This document shows, piece by piece, positions 45,219-54,080 of a stretch of 64,000 bases of DNA. Each line of letters opens with the position of its first letter. Positions within the stretch are counted from its first letter, which is position 1. The stretch comes from Acidobacteriota bacterium (GTDB lineage: Bacteria; Acidobacteriota; Blastocatellia; Pyrinomonadales; Pyrinomonadaceae), in contig JAEWFC010000030.1 of the NCBI GenBank assembly GCA_023389035.1, forward strand, positions 124,001 through 188,000. Direction: 5' to 3'. The notes beneath the pieces are model-generated. The model saw only the letters and a list, made by a program, of their open reading frames with translations. It ran no database searches and was not told where the DNA came from. Both the position numbers and the translations under genes were made by a program.

Positions 45219-45722
45219 CTAATCATCGAAAAAGTCTTGGCTCAAGTCGGGCAAAAATCCGCCGGATCTAACCATCGCATCGTACGAGTGCTTTGCCTCG
45301 TTAGCCGTCAAAATCCCAGATTCCACACAGTTCTTTAGTAGGCCGATGCTTCCTATTAGCTTTTGTTCCCCTAGCGTACTCTTTATAATTCGTCTTGTTT
45401 TGCGGTCGTCCGTAGAAATCACGTACCCGAATTCTAAAGCATAGGCCAGGCACTCGGTCTCTCCTTGCCCTAGGTTATGTTGGGCAAGTAACTCCAAGAA
45501 GGCGCCACCGTCGAGATCAGCGTCATCGAGCAGGGTGATCATTCCACTTGCTATCGAAGCCTCTAATTCTGGAAAGGCGCAACTCGTACATTCGTCAAGG
45601 ACAATATTGCCAATAGCCCAACTGCGACCGGGCGAGTGCAGAACTCTATCCAACACCCCTCCGTTGTGAAGATTTATTAACGAGCAGGCATCAAAGATTG
45701 TTTCTATCGGTGCGATGTTCAA
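45219..45722 (-). CDS. PIN-domain ribonuclease-like protein
   Basis: 167 aa. The PIN acidic residues are visible: Asp11 in TIFDACSLINLHN, Glu in GQGETECLAYA near residue 90, and Asp in STDDRKTRR near residue 107. Mg-dependent RNase activity is expected. The ATG overlaps the stop of the XRE-ImmA gene by 4 bp, the layout of a toxin behind its antitoxin or regulator. Other metal-binding or DNA-cutting roles cannot be excluded. Confidence 0.78.
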   Translation of the reverse strand: MNIAPIETIFDACSLINLHNGGVLDRVLHSPGRSWAIGNIVLDECTSCAFPELEASIASGMITLLDDADLDGGAFLELLAQHNLGQGETECLAYALEFGYVISTDDRKTRRIIKSTLGEQKLIGSIGLLKNCVESGILTANEAKHSYDAMVRSGGFLPDLSQDFFDD

Positions 45723-46852
45723 TGCTCCGTTAATAAGTCCTGGTGCGCATGCATCAGGGCACCGATGGATGCGTTTATATTCTTCGCAGCTCGACCAACA
45801 GATATTTCCCCGCGTCTAACCTTGCGGATGGCGCTCTTCAGAAGTTGCGGAGACACCGATGGAAAGTAGATTTCAGGTCTGGGCGGTAGGTTTAATTGCC
45901 TTGCACGTTCCTCAGGATTCTTGAACTCTTCGCATATTTTTGCATAAAGCGAAAATGCAGAGCCCCGTTGAATTAAGTCCAAATCTTCACAGCGTCGAGC
46001 CGCAACTTGAAAGCTAACTCCGAAAATACGAGATAAATAAAGTATCTCAATATCACCCAATGCATCGCCGGTAATATTGTAGACTTCACGTATTTTCTTC
46101 AGGGTTATACCCACGCCAACGGCGGGGAGTAAGAGAGCCGATGCGAACGCATCGGCAAACCGCTCTTCGGCCTCACGACGCGGACGAATACTGCCGGTGG
46201 AATCCTCAGTGTCGAAGAAAGCAAAATTTTCACGTCTTCGATGGTGAGCGAGTAAGTGTCCAATCTCGTGAGCGAGAGTAAAGAGCATACGTGGAACGAA
46301 CCTCCTTGGAGCGACAAAAATGAAAGCGTGTTCGTGAATCAGGGCAGACGCACCATCAATCTTTAGTTTTGGAGGAATTACCAGGATTATATTTAGCGTC
46401 TCGACAACCAACTGCGGAAGTGAAGTCAAAGGGCTGACCTGATCGCCGTCCGCAAAATGTTCCCTAAACTCTTCGCCTAGCCGCTGTGCATCGTGGAAGT
46501 CGAAGTTTCGGCCATCGAAGAGCTTTAGCCATTTGTGATTTCGCTCTTGGTCAATCATTCCCATCGATTGTTCAAGTTGGTTCGAAAGAGTTTCAAGGGT
46601 AAGCTCGTGCGAGGGAGCCAGCCGGTTACCCATGGTGTCTCTAAACAACATCGCAGTGCGCGTTTTAGGAGATTCGCTTGAAAATTGAGCTAAGTCGAGA
46701 CCCAGCACTTTAGCTAATCTTCGGAGCTCGGCAAGTGTCGGACGTTCACCTTCGACAAGACCCTGGAGTCTCAATAACGGAATCTGAGACCTTTTACTTA
46801 TCTCGGCCAACGAAACGTCGCTCTTTTCAACCACCTCGGCTATATTCCTCAT
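45719..46852 (-). CDS. XRE-type HTH fused to ImmA/IrrE metallopeptidase
   Basis: 377 aa. Residues about 3-60 are an XRE-like helix-turn-helix (VSLAEISKRSQIPLLRLQGL, then TLAELRRLAKVLGLD). Residues about 170-260 are the ImmA/IrrE zinc peptidase with LAHEIGHLLAHHRR (HEIGH) and a downstream ERFADAFASALLLP that gives the third ligand Glu. The tail has a C-terminal helical region. Such fusions act as regulators that cleave a repressor or antitoxin on DNA damage or infection. Stop overlaps the PIN gene start; its own start lies 3 bp after the Nmad-like gene. Confidence 0.85.
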   Translation of the reverse strand: MRNIAEVVEKSDVSLAEISKRSQIPLLRLQGLVEGERPTLAELRRLAKVLGLDLAQFSSESPKTRTAMLFRDTMGNRLAPSHELTLETLSNQLEQSMGMIDQERNHKWLKLFDGRNFDFHDAQRLGEEFREHFADGDQVSPLTSLPQLVVETLNIILVIPPKLKIDGASALIHEHAFIFVAPRRFVPRMLFTLAHEIGHLLAHHRRRENFAFFDTEDSTGSIRPRREAEERFADAFASALLLPAVGVGITLKKIREVYNITGDALGDIEILYLSRIFGVSFQVAARRCEDLDLIQRGSAFSLYAKICEEFKNPEERARQLNLPPRPEIYFPSVSPQLLKSAIRKVRRGEISVGRAAKNINASIGALMHAHQDLLTEH

Positions 46853-46855
46853 AGG

Positions 46856-47431
46856 TCAAACCCTCGCGTTCTTCTTGATTTCGAGAATCCGCTCGCGCAA
46901 CAACTCGATTTGTTCACTGTTTAACCTTCTCCATCGTCCGATCATATCCGACGGCTTCTGGGCTCTTCTGACCTGAAAAACATTCGCCAATATATCAGGA
47001 GTCTCATCTCTAGCGATTTCGACCTCCTGAGCCGTCTCAATGACAACCGGATTCCTGCCAATGACATAATTCTCAACGCGTTTTGCGAAATTTTCGTGGT
47101 AATCCGTTTCAACCTGCTTTCCGTCTTTGTCCACGATGATGTTTCCATGTAAAGAACCGTCGGGCAATCGTTTTTGGCGATTATTCGGAAGTCGCTTGTA
47201 CGCCGCAAGGGCGCTTATTTTTTCTTCAACCTCGAAGCCGCCGACAATATACTGGCTCACGCCTACAACCTGCCCACTAATCGTAAATATGAAATCTCCT
47301 TTTTCAACAAGACGGCGGATATTGGGCATACAGGCCCCTAGGGTCGGAACAGGACTATAGATTGGATCGTTCAATGTCCAACCTTGTGAAGGATCGGCCC
47401 CTTTGAACATAGTGTAAATGTAACCTTTCAT
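46856..47431 (-). CDS. Nmad-like (nucleotide modification associated) protein
   Basis: 191 aa. The N-terminal half resembles Nmad2-type proteins as I remember them: IYTMFKGADPSQG, then TLGACMPNIRRLVEKGDFIF and TISGQVVGVSQYIVGGFEV. This is a small beta-rich fold found near DNA-base-modification genes in phages and bacteria. The second half has KRVENYVIGRNPVVIE and a helical end. The start overlaps the stop of the diiron-oxidase gene by 4 bp (ATGA), so the two are coupled. The family call is from pattern recall and should be treated as moderate. Confidence 0.55.
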   Translation of the reverse strand: MKGYIYTMFKGADPSQGWTLNDPIYSPVPTLGACMPNIRRLVEKGDFIFTISGQVVGVSQYIVGGFEVEEKISALAAYKRLPNNRQKRLPDGSLHGNIIVDKDGKQVETDYHENFAKRVENYVIGRNPVVIETAQEVEIARDETPDILANVFQVRRAQKPSDMIGRWRRLNSEQIELLRERILEIKKNARV

Positions 47432-48135
47432 TTCTTTTCTCCGTTCCAGTAAGTGATTCGATTTAACGCTGCTTGATTCATACCGTCATAGTGGAGGCTG
47501 GTCGCGACAAAAGCATCTCGTACGCTTTCCTCAATAACTGCCAGCCCGTGCATCGATATAGCATCGTCAAGTACATCGAACGCCCTTTCTGCGTGGATCT
47601 TATCGACGGGCCCATGAATCATATAGGTCTTTGCTTGATCAGAGCTCATATTATAATGCCGGATATAGGCGTCAAAGATTCTCGGTGACAATTCAGAGTA
47701 GTAATATTCGACTGCTCCCGCGCCGATTAAATGGCATGCCGTTCCCCTTCCAGCAATATCCCTGTACAAGGCCATCGCGGCCGCATTCCCCGGTGTAGGC
47801 TTCGCCCGTTTCAGTTCGTTTTCGGTTATGCCGCCAGTGGTGAGTAATCGCTCGATCAACGCTAAATGACTTTCGCCCGAATCTCTGGGAGCCACCTCTT
47901 CCAGGTAGTTTCCTAACGCGGCTTCAAAAATCTTTGGGCTTTTGCTTGGCGCGAATTGAACCGAGTTCCATCTTAATGCTTGGCCAGCCTTCGTTCTCAA
48001 ATAGTGTTGCTTTTCGGCCTGAAGTACCTGTTCGAGTGAATATGTGCCGTTTATTACCCCAGTCCAAAAGGGATGATTTTGGAACGGAAATAGTTCGTAG
48101 AATTCAAGGATTCGCTCTATATGCATAGATTTCAT
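47428..48135 (-). CDS. Heme-oxygenase-like diiron oxidase/oxygenase (HDO; TenA/PqqC-like fold)
   Basis: 235 aa all-helical protein. The ligand set of HDO enzymes is present: Glu80-x9-His90 (NYLEEVAPRDSGESH), Glu143 (AGAVEYYYSE), then His174-x3-Asp178-x2-His181 (IHGPVDKIHAERA). Spacing matches that I recall for SznF-type HDOs. A non-heme diiron enzyme that uses O2 is therefore expected, not a plain TenA or PqqC. Substrate is unknown; its partner is the Nmad-like gene it overlaps by 4 bp, so a nucleobase or nucleotide substrate is a fair hypothesis. It is the first gene of the insert between hsdS and hsdR. Confidence 0.75.
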   Translation of the reverse strand: MKSMHIERILEFYELFPFQNHPFWTGVINGTYSLEQVLQAEKQHYLRTKAGQALRWNSVQFAPSKSPKIFEAALGNYLEEVAPRDSGESHLALIERLLTTGGITENELKRAKPTPGNAAAMALYRDIAGRGTACHLIGAGAVEYYYSELSPRIFDAYIRHYNMSSDQAKTYMIHGPVDKIHAERAFDVLDDAISMHGLAVIEESVRDAFVATSLHYDGMNQAALNRITYWNGEKK

Positions 48136-48254
48136 TCGTCGACCTATTTCGTGTTCGTTTAGCTTGCGACATCCCGATCGAATGCAGCGTGTTCCCCCGA
48201 TTCCTGCAACACATCGATGACGGACGCCGCAGCTAGATTCACCGAGTTACCGCT

Positions 48255-49529
48255 TTACACGGTCAACACCCCACTGATCAGTCGCGCTAGCAGCAGATTA
48301 CGAATCTTTTTGAGATTCTCACTTTCTCGCTCATTTGCACAAATCTTTGCGTGAATTGATATCGCGAACTTCTCAAATGCCCGGTAAATATCGGAATGAG
48401 GTATATCGATTTGGATTTGTCTGAAATTCGACTTGCTGATCTCTTGAAAGGTTGAGCCATTTGCTCTACTTTTCACGACTTCCATATTTTCAGCCAGCCA
48501 ATGCAGAAGAAAAAGATTAGAAACATCGACTCCTTGAAGCGCAATGAAGCCTTGATTTATTGAAACAGGAACTTGTGAAATCGCGAGATATCCAATCGGC
48601 GCTCGCGACGACAATAACAAAGTTCCTGCGGGTAAAACTCCAGAACTAATTTGTTTGACGCCGGCATCAGTGATCTTTCGTTCGGTCGTTAACAAGACCG
48701 GAGAACGGAGATCTGAGAGATCCTTTGGCGTCGCCCAAAAGTTTTCGCCGTTCCAGAATTCGGGCGTTTTCGTACTTGGCGTTGTTCCGCCCTTTACCTC
48801 TGAAACTTCACCAAGCCTCCTCGTTTTCCAACCCGTGGGGATGCCGTTTTCGAAGGTGGAGGGGAAGAGTTTGGCTATTTCGGGGGAGGCGGAGGTTGAG
48901 GGGCGGTTTTCGAGGTTGGCGTGGACGGGTTCAAAGTCCACAAACCAAGCCTTAAACAAAGCCCGGGCCATCGCTTCCAAAGTCGCATTCATCCGCCGGT
49001 TAAGCTCGATCTTGTCATCCAGCGACGAAAGAATCGTAGCAATTGCTTTTTGATCCTCGAGAGGCGGCACTCGAACTAACAACTCCATCAAATCACTTCC
49101 AGTGATACCCGAAACCGCAACTTGCCTGAGGATCGTTCCAAGCAAATGTTTTCCCTGCGCCGAATTGAAGTAGTAAAAAAGAAACTCAGAATTTGCGAGC
49201 GACGGGTCGGGTCGTGCCCTGATAATTGACGACTCAAAGGTCGTTTCTTCTTTCAAATCATAAACCAAGGAACATTTACCTGCTCCTTCTGCTGTGAGTG
49301 AGCGTCGAGCAAAAATCAGATCATTATTTCTCAACAGAGATTTTTCTTTTTCATTCTCCGTAAGCTGAACCCGGTTCATTTCTACAGACTTTAAGCGCGG
49401 GTAAGCAAATAGCTCGCCCATATTTACAATCGGAACGCCACTACCGTGGAATTCTTTAGGTTTGTAGATGCCATTACGCACAGGTTCTAGCAACAAATCC
49501 CTAAACCTTATTTGCTTCGAATCATGCAT
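48255..49529 (-). CDS. hsdS: Type I restriction-modification specificity subunit
   Basis: 424 aa with two target-recognition domains. TRD1 spans about 1-150 (GIYKPKEFHGSGVPIVNMGEL). A conserved helical spacer lies at about 155-195 (LEDQKAIATILSSLDDKIEL, then NRRMNATLEAMARALFKAWF). TRD2 spans about 225-380 (GGTTPSTKTPEFWNGENFWA). A second helical region ends the protein (ISIHAKICANERESENLKKI). It picks the split DNA target for HsdM and HsdR. The methylation target cannot be read from sequence. It follows hsdM by 103 bp. Confidence 0.93.
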   Translation of the reverse strand: MHDSKQIRFRDLLLEPVRNGIYKPKEFHGSGVPIVNMGELFAYPRLKSVEMNRVQLTENEKEKSLLRNNDLIFARRSLTAEGAGKCSLVYDLKEETTFESSIIRARPDPSLANSEFLFYYFNSAQGKHLLGTILRQVAVSGITGSDLMELLVRVPPLEDQKAIATILSSLDDKIELNRRMNATLEAMARALFKAWFVDFEPVHANLENRPSTSASPEIAKLFPSTFENGIPTGWKTRRLGEVSEVKGGTTPSTKTPEFWNGENFWATPKDLSDLRSPVLLTTERKITDAGVKQISSGVLPAGTLLLSSRAPIGYLAISQVPVSINQGFIALQGVDVSNLFLLHWLAENMEVVKSRANGSTFQEISKSNFRQIQIDIPHSDIYRAFEKFAISIHAKICANERESENLKKIRNLLLARLISGVLTV

Positions 49530-49631
49530 CCTTAATTTGCTTGAGCAATTCGGCTAAAGCCACGCCTTTTCCAATCCTTTCTACTAGCTAAAGCGAGTGG
49601 CAATTCATAAAGCTGTCCGGCGATCTTAGAT

Positions 49632-51191
49632 TTATCCAAATTCAAAGCCGACGCTTGCGAGATTTTGTTTGATTTCGCTTTCGAGTCTTGAGCCTTCCGC
49701 AAATTGAACTTCCAGTTCACCAGTCAGCCTGGCCATGCTCTCGGCGAATTGCTCGTCATCATCTTCCGCCACTTCAGCGCCAACATATCGGCCCGGCGTT
49801 AAAATGTAATCATGCGAACGAACCTCATCAAGACTGGCGGATTTGCAAAAGCCCGGAATGTCCTGGTATTCGGTCTTCGGTTTTTGGTCTTGGGTCTCTG
49901 CCCATGAATGGTAGGTGTCTGCGATCCGCTCGATGTCCTCATCATCAAAAACGCGGTTGACGCGGTTTTCGAGGCGGCCTAGTTTGCGTGCATCAATAAA
50001 AAGGATCTCGCCTTTTCGGTTTCCTTTGTTCTTATTGAGAAACCAGAGGCACGCGGGGATCTGGGTGTTGAAGAAAAGCTGTGCTGGAAGGGCGACCATA
50101 CATTCGACGGCGTCCTGTTCGACCATTTCCTTGCGGATCGTTCCTTCGCTGTTCTGCGACGAGGACATTGAACCGTTTGCAAGCACCACACCGGCCCGTC
50201 CGTTTGGGGCGAGGTGGTAATAGATGTGCTGGAGCCACGCGTAGTTTGCATTTCCCGCCGGCGGCGTTCCGAATTGCCATCGGGGATCGCCTTCGAGCTG
50301 TGCGTTCCACCAATCGGATACGTTGAACGGCGGATTCGCCATTATGTAATTGGCGCGAAGGTCGGGGTGCTGGTTGCGAAGGAACGTGTCCGCCGGTTCC
50401 TTTCCCAAATTGAAATCCATCCCGCGAATGGCAAGGTTCATAGCCACCAGCCGCCACGTCGTCGGGTTCGATTCCTGCCCGTAGATGGAAATATCGCCAA
50501 ACCGCCCGCCGTGCGATTCCATGAACTTTTCCGACTGGACAAACATCCCGCCCGAACCGCAGCACGGATCGTAAACCTTGCCGGAATGCGGGGCGAGGAC
50601 CTCGACAAGGACCCTAACAACGGAAGCGGGCGTGTAAAACTGCCCACCCTTTTTCCCTTCGGCATTGGCGAACTGTCCGAGGAAGTATTCGTAAACCTCG
50701 CCGAGCACATCTTTGGCCTTGTGACCGTTTCCGGTCAGGCCGATCTTTGAGACCTCGTCAACAAGCTCGCCCAATTTTCCGGGTTGGAGCTCGGTACGGG
50801 CAAAACGCTTGTCGAGAAGCCCTTTGAGACGCGGGTTTTCATTCTCGATCTCTACAAGAGCATCGTCGATATACTTTCCGATCGTTGGCTGTTTGGCGCG
50901 CTCGCGGATCCATTCCCAACGCGACATCGCGGGCACCCAAAAGACATTTGCCTCGGTGTAATAATCGCGTTCTTCAAGGTCTTTGGACCTCGTGGCTTCG
51001 TCCTCAATGAAATAGTCGTCGTTAGGATCGGCAAAGCGTTTTTCGAGCAGTGCCCGGTGCTCGCCGAACGAGTCGGAGATATATTTAAGAAATATCAGCC
51101 CGAGCACAATATGCTTGTACTCGGCCGCATCCATATTCGAACGCAGCTTGTCAGCCGTCGCCCACAGAGTCTTTTTAATCTCGTTGTCCAT
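49632..51191 (-). CDS. hsdM: Type I restriction-modification DNA methyltransferase subunit
   Basis: 519 aa. Residues about 1-130 are the N-terminal HsdM helical domain (LWATADKLRSNMDAAEYKHI, then VLGLIFLKYISD). AdoMet motif I is VYDPCCGSGGMFVQ near residue 207. The catalytic motif IV is MANPPFNVSDWW near residue 287, the NPPF type of N6-adenine methylases. It is the first gene of the restriction transcript after the small HTH gene; 148 bp of space ahead of it may hold a promoter (TAATAT-like box on the minus strand). Confidence 0.94.
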   Translation of the reverse strand: MDNEIKKTLWATADKLRSNMDAAEYKHIVLGLIFLKYISDSFGEHRALLEKRFADPNDDYFIEDEATRSKDLEERDYYTEANVFWVPAMSRWEWIRERAKQPTIGKYIDDALVEIENENPRLKGLLDKRFARTELQPGKLGELVDEVSKIGLTGNGHKAKDVLGEVYEYFLGQFANAEGKKGGQFYTPASVVRVLVEVLAPHSGKVYDPCCGSGGMFVQSEKFMESHGGRFGDISIYGQESNPTTWRLVAMNLAIRGMDFNLGKEPADTFLRNQHPDLRANYIMANPPFNVSDWWNAQLEGDPRWQFGTPPAGNANYAWLQHIYYHLAPNGRAGVVLANGSMSSSQNSEGTIRKEMVEQDAVECMVALPAQLFFNTQIPACLWFLNKNKGNRKGEILFIDARKLGRLENRVNRVFDDEDIERIADTYHSWAETQDQKPKTEYQDIPGFCKSASLDEVRSHDYILTPGRYVGAEVAEDDDEQFAESMARLTGELEVQFAEGSRLESEIKQNLASVGFEFG

Positions 51192-51339
51192 AAAAAGTGA
51201 AGTCTTGACATATTACCATCAAGAGATAAACGGGGAAATTGTACGAGATTCGAAGACGGACAGTTGATTGAGTGCGAGGAGACAGACCTCACAACGGCGC
51301 GGTACGGCACAAGTGGGATAGTACTTGGATTGTAGACAA

Positions 51340-51777
51340 TTACTTGGGACGACGGGACGAATAAGTGTGTTTTCCATCGTGGATTCGGCGTATCGTCCTG
51401 ACGGAACATCTCATCTTGTATGCGATTTCCTTGAGGGTTGCCTGCTGTCCCTGCAGCATCTCTTCGACGTGCATTACTTCAAGGCGTGTGAGGGCTGGTG
51501 GCCGTCCGATATGATCATTGTTTGACACCTTCGGAAAATGGGTCAAGTCGTCCCATGGAGTCGGCCAGCGAAGCAGCTCGCTAGCGTTTAGCGTTTTCCC
51601 TATTCTAAATGTGAAATCTGTATGGGCTCGGCTCATGTCCGTTCGCTCAATCATCTTAATCCCGAATTGACTCAGGTGAGCACCGAGGTTGCGAAAATCT
51701 TCGAGTGCTTCGTCGATGTTCTCTAGACGAAGGCTGAGGATATGATTTTCTGTTGAATTCGCCAAGATCAGGTACAT
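51340..51777 (-). CDS. Small protein with C-terminal resolvase-like HTH
   Basis: 145 aa. Residues about 93-140 read GRPPALTRLEVMHVEEMLQG, then ATLKEIAYKMRCSVRTIRRI, the helix-turn-helix of Hin/resolvase type. Residues 1-90 have no catalytic Ser motif and resemble no family I know. It may regulate the restriction genes that follow or the replication genes before it. It lies 60 bp downstream of dnaB. Confidence 0.65.
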   Translation of the reverse strand: MYLILANSTENHILSLRLENIDEALEDFRNLGAHLSQFGIKMIERTDMSRAHTDFTFRIGKTLNASELLRWPTPWDDLTHFPKVSNNDHIGRPPALTRLEVMHVEEMLQGQQATLKEIAYKMRCSVRTIRRIHDGKHTYSSRRPK

Positions 51778-51836
51778 CGATCGCCCTATTGATGTGGCCC
51801 ATTAAGACTCAATTTATATGGGTTTCGGCTCATTAT

Positions 51837-53180
51837 CTATTGCATGTCGTCTTTCTCACCAAAGATAAAGCGAACGCTAGACCCGTAGAAGCGCCCGGTG
51901 ACCTTGCCCCGGCCAACGTTGCGGCCCTTTTCGATCCGAATCCGAGCTTCTTGGAATTTTCGGTCATATTCATCAATACACTGTTTTTTGTCGAGTTCAA
52001 GAATAAGTATCAGGCTGGCGTCCTTTTCAAGCTGCCCGCTACCTTCGAGGTCATGAATGCCAGGCGTTGATGCTCGAGCACCTTCGCGGTTGAGTTGAGC
52101 GATCTCGATGATCGCGATGTTTAGCTCATTTGCGATGAGCCTTATCTCCTGCGACGCCTCGGCGATACGCTCGCTGCGGGATCGCCGGTCGAGCTTGCCC
52201 AGCTTGAACAACTGAACATAATCGATCACCAAGACTTGTATCTTGTGTTCGCGAACCAAGGTACGTAGATGGGTTCGTAGGGTCTGAAGGTCCGAGAGTG
52301 TGTGCTCAAAGTAGATCGGAACTTCTTTGATTTCGGCCGCCCAATCTTTAAGGGCTTCGTGTTCGGGGCGGCTGATCTGATGTTTCCAGTTCAGATTCGT
52401 TATCCCCGAAACCTGGGACAGCAGTCGGAGTACATTCTCACCGCTGGACATTTCGCCGGCCAAGAATGCGACCGGTACATCGGATTTCGCAATCTTGTAC
52501 GCGAACTGCAAAGCAAGTGCCGATTTGCCGCAACCTGTATCGGCAGCGATGAGCATGACGTCGGATCGAGCCAAACCTCCGCCAATAGCCGCGTCGATCA
52601 AAGGAAATCCTGTAGGAATTTTTCGACTCGTACCTTTGCTGAGATCGTCCAATGCTGGTAGGACGTAACCATCGATAACATGATCGAGACGGGTAAAATA
52701 CGTAATCTTCTCGTCGGCCTCTGCTCTGGCACGGAGTTCGTGAACCCTTGTCTCGAAACCGGCTAAGAGGTTTGATACGTCGGAATCGGAATCGCAATCG
52801 CGAGCATCGCGCTCGGTTGATCTACAAGTCTCGATAATCTCGCGGCGAATGGATTTTTTGCGGATCAAGCTTGTGTAAATCTCAAGGTCCATGACTCCGG
52901 GTACCCCAGCCGTCAATCCTGAGATCTCGGCAATACTGGAAAACGATCCATTCCGATTAATCTCTTCGTTAATCAAAAGCGGGTCGATTTTCTGTCCGTT
53001 CTCGCCTAGCTTGAGCATTGCTTCGAACACATCCCGGTTGAATTGGGTGTAGAAGTCTCGTGTGTGGAGTCTTTCGGCCACTGTGTCGAGATTTGAGTTG
53101 TTAACTATAATCGAGCCAAGCACTGCGGCTTCAGCGTCCACAGATGACGGCAGTGACTGTTCTGTAATTGTTTTGCTCAT
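51837..53180 (-). CDS. DnaB-like replicative helicase of the element
   Basis: 447 aa. Residues about 10-115 are the DnaB N-terminal domain (SSVDAEAAVLGSII). The RecA-like motor has Walker A DTGCGKSA near residue 208 and Walker B VLVIDYVQL near residue 305, then QLNREG and DLEGSGQLEKDASLI typical of DnaB. It is not the chromosomal copy by context: it lies 4 bp behind the O-like initiator gene. Together they should load and drive a fork at the element's own origin. Confidence 0.9.
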   Translation of the reverse strand: MSKTITEQSLPSSVDAEAAVLGSIIVNNSNLDTVAERLHTRDFYTQFNRDVFEAMLKLGENGQKIDPLLINEEINRNGSFSSIAEISGLTAGVPGVMDLEIYTSLIRKKSIRREIIETCRSTERDARDCDSDSDVSNLLAGFETRVHELRARAEADEKITYFTRLDHVIDGYVLPALDDLSKGTSRKIPTGFPLIDAAIGGGLARSDVMLIAADTGCGKSALALQFAYKIAKSDVPVAFLAGEMSSGENVLRLLSQVSGITNLNWKHQISRPEHEALKDWAAEIKEVPIYFEHTLSDLQTLRTHLRTLVREHKIQVLVIDYVQLFKLGKLDRRSRSERIAEASQEIRLIANELNIAIIEIAQLNREGARASTPGIHDLEGSGQLEKDASLILILELDKKQCIDEYDRKFQEARIRIEKGRNVGRGKVTGRFYGSSVRFIFGEKDDMQ

Positions 53181-53184
53181 AATC

Positions 53185-54012
53185 TTATGCGCCTGCGGAC
53201 GCGACCCTAGAAACCCGACAGGGAGTCATCATCGCTACTCGATTAGCCTCGTCTTCGGCAATTTTTTCTTGAATTGATGGAAGAGTGTCCGACACCCGCG
53301 TTGTCGTTCTCTTTACGTAGGAGGGTAGCCGCTCTGAGATGTAATGAGGTTGGATCGGATACGACCTGTTTTTACCATTTACTTCGGCGAAGCATCCGAC
53401 AAACTCTTGGGCAGTGAAGTTATTGATAAAAGCGGACTCTGCTTCGATCGACCACTTTTCTTCAGCTCCGAGAGGGAGAATGTTAAGCCCCATTTCGGCT
53501 TTGATACCGGCAATGACTTTCTTAACAAACCGGTCACGATCGGCAGCTGTAGTGTGTTCAAACATCTGTTCATTCATCTGTTCATATTCCTTATTATGCG
53601 AGTTGCCGATTTGGGAACTCTCGGTTGCCGATTTGGCAACTCTCTGATCCGAATCCGTGACTCTCTCTCCTTGTAAAGTTGCTGATTCGGCAACTCCTGG
53701 ATTCAGGTTCCGAGGCGTGAAATTTGCACGTTGGAAACTCGGTTCGGAAGCGGCTGGTAAAACGAAATTTCCGAGGTCGTCCTGCGAGATCCAACCTTTT
53801 TCGGTTAACGATTTAATCGCCTTCGAAACATGTGCTTTGCCCATTCGAATCGCTTCTGCGATGTTTTGCTGCCGCGGATTGCACTGGCCGGTGTGGCGAT
53901 TCCTGCATGTGTATAGATAGCAGATCACACGAATCTCGGACTTCGTTAACTCACCAAAACGACAAATCAGATCTGTTGGGATTTGAGCAAAATTTGTAGT
54001 CGAAATAGCCAC
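53185..54012 (-). CDS. Phage O-like replication initiator with winged helix
   Basis: 275 aa. Residues about 8-95 form a winged-helix domain (LICRFGELTKSEIRVICYLY; IAEAIRMGKAHVSKAIKSLT; EKGWISQDD). Residues about 100-140 are a polar linker whose DNA carries repeated GTTGCCGATTTGG boxes. Residues about 145-275 may be the helicase-loading part. It matches the layout of lambda O and of satellite Rep proteins: DNA-binding N-terminus, origin inside the gene, helicase gene next. Enzyme motifs are absent. Stop is 4 bp before dnaB. Confidence 0.7.
   Translation of the reverse strand: MAISTTNFAQIPTDLICRFGELTKSEIRVICYLYTCRNRHTGQCNPRQQNIAEAIRMGKAHVSKAIKSLTEKGWISQDDLGNFVLPAASEPSFQRANFTPRNLNPGVAESATLQGERVTDSDQRVAKSATESSQIGNSHNKEYEQMNEQMFEHTTAADRDRFVKKVIAGIKAEMGLNILPLGAEEKWSIEAESAFINNFTAQEFVGCFAEVNGKNRSYPIQPHYISERLPSYVKRTTTRVSDTLPSIQEKIAEDEANRVAMMTPCRVSRVASAGA
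53555..53697. promoter_or_regulatory. Candidate replication origin (iterons) inside the initiator gene
   Basis: GTTGCCGATTTGGGAACTCTC (21 bp, 53602-53622) is followed at a 22-bp step by a near-identical copy at 53624-53644, and a third variant is at 53678-53697. Each has inverted arms GTTGCC-N5-GGCAAC, perfect in the second copy. Beside them 53555-53600 is A/T-rich with a 12-bp tandem repeat (CATCTGTTCATT then CATCTGTTCATA). Iterons plus A/T-rich tract inside an O-like gene is the lambda origin layout. Confidence 0.55.
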
Positions 54013-54080
54013 TTAGAACCTCCTCAAGTACGGTGCGGGCGAACCGGCCCGTCAAGACTCATACGAAGACTCGGCTCCGA

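Noticed and set aside
49532..49720. 62-aa minus-strand frame between hsdM and hsdS
   Set aside because: Begins inside the hsdM 3' end in another frame and has no domain; it looks like a chance frame over the 103-bp spacer.
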